A stretch of DNA of 64,000 nucleotides from Carex sylvatica (taxonomy: Eukaryota; Streptophyta; Magnoliopsida; Poales; Cyperaceae). Under the pieces are notes generated by a model, which did not search any database, was not told where the DNA came from, and saw only the letters and a program-made list of their open reading frames with translations. Of this stretch, positions 55,970-64,000 are shown one piece after another. The DNA is taken from positions 434,001 to 498,000 of the forward strand of contig CAXKVR010000093.1 in assembly GCA_964058845.1 (NCBI GenBank). The letters are read 5' to 3'. How positions within the stretch are numbered: the stretch's first letter is position 1; each line of letters opens with the position of its first letter. The translations under genes and the position numbers were made by a program.

Positions 55970-57985
55970 AATTTAATAGGCATATGGTGTTAAAGTACTT
56001 ATAAAAATGTATTAGCTAGTCTCATAAAAAAATTGTATATAAAAAGAGTTCAAAATTTTCTATCGTTCTGGACCTCAAAATTATCAGGACCAGTCCTGCA
56101 CGAAACGGATAATCATTTTGTGGTGAAAGGGCGGATCAGAGTTAGAAAATATGGTGTAATGAAAATTTGAGAGTAGAACATAATTATATAATTATTTTAG
56201 TATAAATATATTTTTATCATTTTGGTTTTTCTTTGTATCTAACTCAAATACAACTCTCAACCAATAATTAAGGGGGGGCCCAAGATTTGGAACTCAGAAC
56301 AGTGCAAGGGGCGTCTCTTACAGACCAATCAAGAAGAAATACAAGAAGAATCTTAAAATGAAAGTGGTGCAACAACATCGATCCTAGCTTGAGGCGTCGG
56401 ATCGAAACCATTCACGGTTCAACTGACTCTGGTACTGCAAGGTGAGCCTGGTCATGCAAACTGAGTACCTAACATTTTTGGGAAGATGCGGTACGTCTCT
56501 GGGAATATATAGTGGCGGAGCCACTAAAATTAAGGGCTGAGCATGCATTTGCTATATCCTGGATTTTGAATTTATTTTATAAACCTTATGATATTTGATT
56601 GTTGTTCTATTTTGAAAATGTTTTTGCCCTACCTCGTGAAGTCTGAATTTATCAACGCATGATACAATTTGTAGTTTTCGAACTTACACTTTTGAGATTA
56701 AGGATTTATATCAAAATTATTTTAGCTATAATATAGTAATTGGTTTTAATTAAAATATGATTTTAATATCTTTGTCTCCGATTTTTAGTTGTTTAGGGTA
56801 AAACTCTCCTTTTTTTTTTTTTTTTTAAGTTGTAATGATCTCAATCGTCCGATCAAACAGATGGTTATGATTTAGTTTAATTTTCATGTACTATAGTTAA
56901 AATAACTTTACTGTACTATAAATATCCTCTAAAATTAATTGTTAATATATTTGTCCATCTTGATTCAAATTCTGACTACACCATTATTTGGGATCTCCTA
57001 GAGTAGTGAAGAGATTTCTAGGGGACAGTACTCTAATTGTTTTGTAATCTTGTGTCCTGAGATGAATATAATTTCCAAGTTTAATTTAGTGTTTGATTAT
57101 TGTTTAAAATTATTTTTTTTTGTCTTGAAACAGAAGAGGTTTAAACAAGACGGTGCGTCAGAGTATTATATTCGAAAAACCTATTGTACCTTCTTTTAGA
57201 CAAACCAAGTTAGCGATGTTAGAGCATCTCCATCGGTTCTTAAATGGACCGAATTTTTTATATTTATCATTAAAAAATAATAAATTAAAAAATTATAATT
57301 CTATCATAATAGCATTTTTGATACAACTTTAACGTTTAATGCATGGCTAACATTTATTGGGTGTCCGAAACTTCAATGGCCGGCGGACACGAAATGTTAT
57401 CTGCAACTTAAAATTGCGAACACCGTTAAAGCACGAATCCATATCATCTGCATTAACGCACCTATTGTGTTAATTTTTTCAGCTGTGTGATCAGAATTCA
57501 GACCAATCTAGCCCATGCCTATAATGCATGGGACCATTTAATATTAGTGCGGATTTGAATCGGACGGTCTAGATCTTAACTCAAAATCTGAGTTAACTCA
57601 GAGGATACGAATTCGTTAAAGCACAGAAACGTGATGGAATAAAAAAAATCTGACAAATCAGAATTTATTATAAAAAAGTAAAAATAGATAATTTGTGGAG
57701 TTTTGTGGTCCCGTTGTGTAAATAATTGCATAATGTGGAGGGGTCTTGGGAAGGACATTTGACCAATCTCAAGAGGTTTATAAAAAATTCCCAGAACTTC
57801 TTATGATAACATTACATTTTTCTTTTTTCAGAAAGGTGTATTGAGTTGAAGCCTAAAGTGCACTTAAATGAAGTTTAATTTAAATGATAAGATATTAATA
57901 TCTGAGTCATTTTCTTCCAACCAGTTACTATAACTGCCGTAATACTTATAATATTTTCTGATGTTATATCATTTGTGTGCGTGCC
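55970..57985. other. Intergenic, no gene seen
   Basis: AT-rich sequence. Contains a relative of 46490-46610 (56130-56225), a MITE end-like word TTAGAGCATCTCCATC at 57212 and a CTCAGAGGATACG end word at 57597. No reading frame or RNA gene supported. Confidence 0.5.
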
Positions 57986-57995
57986 GGAGAACTAA

Positions 57996-59680
57996 CGGAA
58001 ATTTTTATTAATACCATAAAAAAAAGTTTTAACGAATTTACCCTTGATTTTTTTTTTAATTACCCCAACTGCCCCCTGCAGAGGCAGTCCAGTCTGAAGA
58101 CCTGACCGCCCCCTATAGAGGAGGTCCACTCTTTTTCTATTAATTTTTTTTTTTAGAGATCTTAATATTTTTATTTAAAAAATTTTGTACAGTTTTAGTT
58201 TTCTTGTTTAGGGTGTATGTCAAAAAAATAAGACATTTGATATATTTATGAGTGATGTCGTAACTCTTTATAACTTTGATTTAATTTGTCAGTTTGATAT
58301 CACAAGTCTAAAGATAACACTAATTAAGGACTTGATCTTGATTCTTAATAATTTATTTTATTCAAATATACACAAGAAAATATGGTTAGATTGCTTCAAT
58401 GATGTCAACTTTTTTTTTTAGAGAATAATTGGAGAGCGAGAGAGAGAATAACTGAATTATTTGTTTATTGTCAACATATATCATTTGCTTGAATAATCAA
58501 ACGTACACAATAAATAGTAAATACATTTTAAAATAATTATATGAGTAATTCTTCAATAATCTCTTAGGCTTTTAAAGAAACTAATACCGATCATTGCATG
58601 TCTACCGTTGATAGAAAATTTAAATTGAATTTTTGAGGCACTAAACGGTATTTTTTTGCAATTTTGATTTCATCAATGCCCGGGGAGATCCGTCACGTCC
58701 CCCCTTTCCGAATTGTGGTCATACGCGCAAATCCGACTTCCCTAGCCAAAGTTATGATTTTTTAAAGTTAAAAAAAATAATGCTTTCGTGCAAAAACACT
58801 AATAACGCACATATGCTTTATGCCCGCTTTAACGATGGTAGAAGTGCGCATCGATGTTTCATTGTCAAAACATCGATGACGCACCTATACTCTCTAAATG
58901 GACATAACTTTATTATTGCAAAAACACCGATAACGTCAAAACAAAGATGGCGCACCAATGCTCTCTAAATGTCCATAACTTTAAAATGCATTTACTATTT
59001 ATTGTGTGTGTTTATTTTTTTTTTAATTGATTATGGTTTAATTTATTATTCAAAAATTATTGAAATTATCTATGATTATTCAATATATGTCCTTCAATAT
59101 ATGTTCTTTACACGGTAATTATTTTTTTTTCAAAATTTAAAACCGTCTCCTCTTAGATTTCATAATCTTGTTCTAAACTTTTTTTATTGATGTTTCTCAT
59201 GAATTATGGTTATATTTATGATTCAAAAATTATCGAAAGCATGAAATATGGTTATATTTATGATTCAAAAATCATCGAAAGCATCTTGTTTGAAAAAAAA
59301 ATGGCTATATTTATGTAGTTTGAAGGTAATTAAGGCAATCTAACTATATTTTCTTGTGTATATTTTAATAAAATAAATTATTAAGAATCAAGGCCAAATT
59401 CTTAATTAGAGTTATCTTTAGACTTGTGATATCAAACTGACAAATCAAGTTATAAAGAGTTACAACATCACTCATAAATATATCAAATGTCTTATTTTTT
59501 TGGCATACATCCTAAACAAGAAAACTAAAACTCCACAAAATTATTTAATGAAGATATTAAGATCTCTAAAAAAAAAAAAGAGTGAACCGCCCCTACAGGG
59601 CACGGTTGGGGCAATTTAAAAAAAAAAATGGAGGTTAGATTCGTAAAAACTTCTTTTTAGGGTATTAATAAAAAATTTCG
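57996..59680. mobile_element. Mutator-like element (non-autonomous) with long TIRs
   Basis: The ends (C)GGAAATTTTTATTAATACC and its reverse complement extend into terminal inverted repeats of about 360-410 bp (57996-58405 and 59318-59680). They share TCAGTTTGATATCACAAGTC and CCGCCCCTA-type words. The flanking duplication is GAGAACTAA (9 bp; 10 with the preceding G) at 57986-57995 and 59680-59689. Long TIRs and a 9-10-bp TSD define a MULE. The 0.9-kb interior has no transposase frame. Confidence 0.85.
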
Positions 59681-59689
59681 GAGAACTAA

Positions 59690-60294
59690 GAATCAAGTTT
59701 CTAAATAACTAGCTGTAGCTACACGGTAGGTGCATTATAGCTTTTTCAGACCTCAAAAGTTATAACGAATTAACCGCTTTTATTTTATAATGATTCTTAA
59801 TAGCTAGTTATGATTGTGCTATAATTTTTTCAGATCTTAAAAGTTATAGCGCTATATATAATCAATTTTTAGAACATTGCTAAGAATTCAGAACCAATTG
59901 TATCCAAGTATATACGTTTCTGGAAACTAAAATAAGTGAGAAGCCAGGGTTCTATATGCATTTAGTAAGTTCAGCAAGAGCAGTTCCCAAGAAACAGGAC
60001 TTAAATCACCAAAGCGAACAGAGACAGCACTGGGGACTCCCGTCCGTTACTCATAACAGAGCCAATCGGCTTGTACGTACTAAAAAAAATTCTGTGCTTT
60101 AATTTCTTGTAAGTTGTAGATAAATTTTTATGTCTGCCATTTTAAATTACGGCAACTCATTAAATGTTCACTATTTATCACTGCGAACAACATCGTTGTC
60201 ACTTTCACTCGTGTTTTGACCTATACATTTGTCTTTTAAATTTTGCAAGTTTTCACTATTTACAAGCTTTATTCGGCTTTCATTTCACTCTCAA
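59690..60294. other. Intergenic, no gene seen
   Basis: AT-rich; nothing recognised on either strand. Confidence 0.5.
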
Positions 60295-60655
60295 TCTTTC
60301 ACTGTTAGTTGCATAAAAGTATTAGGAGCATTATAGAGATAAATAGTATTACCAACCACTAGAACAGTTCATCATGTATTTTAAACGTTATTTTTCATTC
60401 ATCACCAGATCTCATACGAATCTGATGGTAGCTACTTTGGAAATCAATTTTTGAGAACATGCTAGTACTATAAAGTTGATCCAACACGTAATCAAGATGT
60501 GGGATATGAAATTGATACTTAATAGTAATTTTGTTAACTGCTCTACTATCCACGCACATGCGAACAGATTCATCTTTTTTTGGAGCAAGAAGGGCCTGAA
60601 CAGCAAGGACTCATGCTTTTCATTACCAAATCTTTGCTCAAAAGTTCATTAACTT
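60295..60655 (-). pseudogene. Ty3/gypsy reverse transcriptase fragment
   Basis: On the minus strand, across several frame breaks: [20 protein letters not shown], then [36 protein letters not shown], and further on NAPNTFMQL. These match the RT block of Ty3/gypsy Pol (MCVDSRA-NKIT, FSKIDL-SGYHQIR, SNAPSTFMRLM). The YVDD catalytic motif and everything beyond are absent. It is cut at its 5' side by the CACTA end at 60658. Confidence 0.8.
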
Positions 60656-60657
60656 GG

Positions 60658-61260
60658 CACTACTAGAATCCCCAGTAAAAGCAAGGACAATTTCGCTTGT
60701 AACAACGGCATGCCCTTGCTACAAGCCCCAAAAATGCCATTAGCAAGCGCTGCGCTTGCAATAACTACCGTTGGTTAAAGCCTCATTGCTAATACTTAGT
60801 TTCAAACTTGTTGCAAGGGCTTACGCTTGTTAATGCTTTTTCCTAGGCTTTTGCAAGAGCCGCCCTTGCAAAAGAGTACGCTTGTAAATACTTACTCAAC
60901 AAGAGTATTTGCAAGGATGCCAAGTGTGAGCCCCATCTGAGTATTTTCAAGGTTAACGAATGTGGACCCCACCTAATTATTTGCAAGGGTAACAAACGTG
61001 GACCTCACATGACTATTGTAAGGATGGCGAATGTGGGCCCCACCTGACTATTTGTAAGGTTAATGAATGTGGGTCCCACCTAACTATTTGCAAGAATATC
61101 AATAATACTTTTTGCATGCTCTAATCTATAATTCTACCTCACTGTACCAATCTGGTACCAACCCGATACCCAATACCAAATCAAATTTACATAAACACAT
61201 TGAAATATAGAGATAACATTTAATAAACATTAATCAACATAGTATAATTATCATACATTG
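60658..61260 (+). mobile_element. CACTA element end with CTTGCAA subterminal repeats
   Basis: The terminus CACTACTAGAATCCC is typical of CACTA elements. It is followed to about 61100 by some 20 copies of TTGCAAGG / CCTTGCAA and four copies of a unit around GGGCCCCACCTGACTATTTG. 61110-61260 matches the reverse complement of 4130-4330. The other end was not found in the window, so the element is either truncated or continues as unrecognised sequence. Confidence 0.7.
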
Positions 61261-62835
61261 TACCATTGTAAATTACAATAATGGTACTCAAAATGAACTT
61301 TTAAATATGCAAAAAATACATTGACCACCATTATGAATTTTTACAAAATAAATTACAATCAAGAAATTAGTTGCATAATCTGAAATTTGTCATTAGGACC
61401 AATCATCAGCAGCAACATTTAAGAACGCCCAAGATAGTCTTTTCAATCATATACCTAATGAAATAAACAATCAAAATATTAAATAATAAGTATTTGAGAG
61501 AACAATATTGAGACAACATGTTGGATATTTTCTTGCATCATCTTGTGAAAACTTTACACATCTCGTGAAATTCATTTAGATAAAATTTAAGACCCCAGCT
61601 AAATCCAGAACAGAAGGCAAGCACTTGACACAAATTTTGAATTTAGCTTTAGCAAGTACAGAACAAACAATGTCATATAGTAGAAAAAAATCAATTTTAA
61701 TTGGGTATTTGTAGAAAAGAAATCAAACAATGTTCTTGGTGCATTTGTAATTTCAAACAATTTTAGCAGAAAACAGATCAAACAGATGAACAAATCAAAC
61801 TTCAATTTTATTCCTATATATGAAACATAGTGAAGCCTGTGACATTGCAATTTCAATTTAACCCCTATTATAACATGTCTAAAAAAAAGTACTCGTTGAT
61901 TTTATATCAACCCAATTATGACATTTTGAATAGTAATAACGAATGTATTGTACATAACTGGGACATTGCAATTTCAGAGTGTATGAGCATGTGTGTATAA
62001 ATACATACCAGTCAATAGTGACGCCTGCTCGTCGGTTAATTTTGCAAGGGTACCCCTAAATAATATAGTAAAAACACAATCAAATATAGTCAAACATAAA
62101 TAATACGGTTTTTACTGTAACATCCACTTTCTAAATAAGATATATATGAATATTAACCTTAGAGAGCTTATGTATTTGCACGCAGTCTAGACTCATCAGC
62201 CAGGTACCGACCAAGTGCTACTTTCATTACTTTATTTGATCCAAGAAAAAAACTTCAATTTAAAATTAGAAACAGAACTTTTAGTAAAAAAAGTAATAAC
62301 TAATAACTAAATTTTCCTATCAATGCAAACAAAACATAATTGATAAGCAATAATATCTCTTGGGTCCCTTAATGGAGTTATATTATATATGCGCATCATG
62401 ATTAAATGGTGTAATCATGAATATCATAGAACTTATAGATCAATGAAACATAATTGATAATAGAGCAAGAATAACATTATCTTGTCTTGCACTTATCATT
62501 ATATATATCATGCGATATTGGATATAACACATGCAGTGTAATTATTAATATTTTATATTGGATCGCGATACTGTCAGGTTACATATCGTCTGTATAATTG
62601 GGTAGTCAAAACATATTGCTAAATGGTAATGTTGATCAATGAAAAAAATTTCCATTACCAACATAATATAGATCCAAGTGGATCACACCTACAAGGTCCT
62701 TGGTCGAGATGTCATACAGGTTTATGACACGAATTGAGATGTTGTAAGACAACACATATTGAATCTAGAAAAAGTATAACTATGTGAGACATCATAAAAC
62801 ATTCATTCAACAATATAAGAGATATGAGGACTAGT
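61261..62835. other. No gene seen; possible interior of the CACTA element
   Basis: AT-rich, no coding signal. The remainder of the element that starts at 60658 could extend here, but I have no marker for it. Confidence 0.4.
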
Positions 62836-63229
62836 CAAATGCATCATTATTTTGGTACTCCAATATGCTCCAAGTCTTTTATCTCTATTTTCAAAATCTG
62901 AACAGTCGATCCGAACTGCTCAACATGATCTTCATAATAAAATATGCTTGGAGACCAAATTTTATATTTTTTAGAATTTTTTTACTATTTTTCTAGATGG
63001 GAACAATATGACTTTATCGGATGGTCCATAATCTCCTTAAAAAAGTAATTTTGTATCTATCTTAAAAAATAGTAAAAAATATCTATAAAATATATAATTT
63101 GGTCTCCAAGCATTTATTATGAAGATCATGTTGAGCGGTTTGGATCGACTGTTTGGACTTTGAAAATGGAGATAAAAGATATAATTTATGTGGAGCATAT
63201 TGGAGCACCAAAATGATGGTGCATTTGAA
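62836..63229. mobile_element. Foldback MITE, complete (GGAGACCAA family)
   Basis: Left end TCAAATGCATCATTATTTTG and right end CAAAATGATGGTGCATTTGA are inverted. The arms continue through TCCAATATGCTCCA, GATCCGAACTGCTCAACATG and GGAGACCAAATTTTATA. The arms are about 170 bp with a short loop near 63020. Confidence 0.8.
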
Positions 63230-63263
63230 CCCTCCTCATATATATATATAGAAAGAGAGAGAG

Positions 63264-63687
63264 AGATCTAGAGTGGCTAATATGCTTTTGTATGCATTTG
63301 TGACGAAATACATACGGTCCAAATTTGAAATTTCAAAATTCAAAAAGTCGATCTGAACCGTTCATCTTGTTCTCCATATTAATATGTGCTTAGAGACCAA
63401 ATTTTATATTTTTCTGAATTTTTTTACTATTTATTAAGCCACTTTGAAACTTGTTGATCAAACAGTGGCTTAACAAAATAGTAAAATTAGCAGTCACAGT
63501 TGGATCAACAAGTTTCAAAGTGGCTTAATAAATAGTAAAAAATTCAGAAAAATATAAAATTTGGTCTCCAAGCACATATTAATATGGAGAACAAGATGAA
63601 TGGTTCAGATCGATTTTTTGGATTTTAAAATTTCAAATTTGGACCGTATGTATTTCGGCCCATATGCATACAAAAGCATATTAGCCA

Positions 63688-63712
<25 letters not shown>
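63264..63712. mobile_element. Foldback MITE with arms of about 200 bp
   Basis: The left arm from GAGTGGCTAATATGCTTTTG pairs with the right arm ending CAAAAGCATATTAGCCACTC. Inside both are the AAATTTGGACCGTATG word and the GGAGACCAAATTT core of the same family as 62836. The loop region at about 63465-63505 has a further inverted word, CCACTTTGAAACTTGTTGAT. Confidence 0.8.
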
Positions 63713-63755
<43 letters not shown>

Positions 63756-63760
63756 TGGCT
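63683..63760. repeat. Palindromic (CT)n(TA)n(GA)n tract
   Basis: AGCCACT, a (CT)n run, a (TA)n run, a (GA)n run and AGTGGCT form one 78-bp perfect palindrome between two foldbacks. Confidence 0.85.
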
Positions 63761-63896
63761 AAGCTCAAATTATTTGTTCCTGGACTCAGGAACAAATGAT
63801 TCGGTTCTCTGATTTTCGAAGTTCAAATGACCGAACTTCGAAAACCAGAGAACCGAATCATTTGTTCCTGAGTCCAGGAACAAACGATTTGAGCTT
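63761..63896. repeat. Near-perfect 64-bp-arm hairpin with nested palindromes
   Basis: The arms 63761-63824 and 63833-63896 are reverse complements with 61 of 64 positions matching. The loop is 8 bases (AAATGACC). Each arm contains its own palindrome ATTTGTTCCTG-GACT-CAGGAACAAAT (or its counterpart), so the DNA could form a branched cruciform. No coding frame. Short MITE or unclassified foldback. Confidence 0.85.
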
Positions 63897-64000
63897 CTCA
63901 TATATATATATTAAAATTTACTAAACTTGCTAATTTGATCAACTAGATTGTATCAAATGACATAAGATTAATTGACGAGCGTGTAGATATGTGGTATCAG

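Overview
The window is AT-rich nuclear DNA of a flowering plant, most likely a eudicot. The signs are genes with short GT-AG introns, a UGT84-type glucosyltransferase, plant CACTA, Mutator, hAT, LINE, SINE and Ty3/gypsy elements, and captured fragments of plant genes (AUX/IAA, eIF2B-epsilon, GCP1). Only two kinds of intact protein-coding gene can be supported: a tandem family of small secreted peptides and one UDP-glucosyltransferase. Almost everything else is transposon, MITE or gene debris.

Layout. 1-2775: intergenic, with a reverse-oriented decayed LINE fragment at about 1798-2190. 2776-46013: a tandem array made of an X block and a Y block repeated three times (X1 2776-7024, Y1 17773-22558, X2 22559-26817, Y2 26818-34559, X3 34560-39328, Y3 39329-46013). 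Each block carries one copy of a two-exon gene for a 90-residue secreted peptide precursor. Five copies are intact (starts at 20221, 26257, 30283, 38768, 41781). The X1 copy has lost its promoter and exon 1. Y blocks also carry a decayed LINE fragment just upstream of the peptide gene. X1 and Y1 are separated by a complete 10.7-kb CACTA element (7025-17772, TSD TCA), with matching empty sites in the other units. That element carries exon fragments of an AUX/IAA gene (two exon-2 copies and one exon 3), of eIF2B-epsilon and of the organellar t6A enzyme GCP1/OSGEPL1.

46014-50760: flank and a two-exon UGT84-like gene on the minus strand (465 residues). Its otherwise canonical sequence has Asn at the position of the catalytic His. 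50760-64000: repeats, including a hAT-like MITE (52611-53090), a 2.56-kb solo LTR with a CTTAT target-site duplication (53115-55676), a Mutator-like element with long TIRs and a 9-bp TSD (57996-59680), a Ty3/gypsy RT remnant (60295-60655), a CACTA end (60658 onward) and a cluster of nested foldbacks at 62836-63896.

The candidate for an undescribed system is the peptide family: signal peptide, no cysteine in the mature part, and a conserved Tyr/Pro/Arg-rich C-terminus ending in RRWP. It is amplified in tandem with a conserved promoter (ATTGG-N5-CCAAT dyad plus TATA box). I do not recognise it as CLE, CEP, PIP, RGF, PSY, CIF, IDA, RALF or SCOOP. All family and homology statements come from reading the translated sequence; no search was run.
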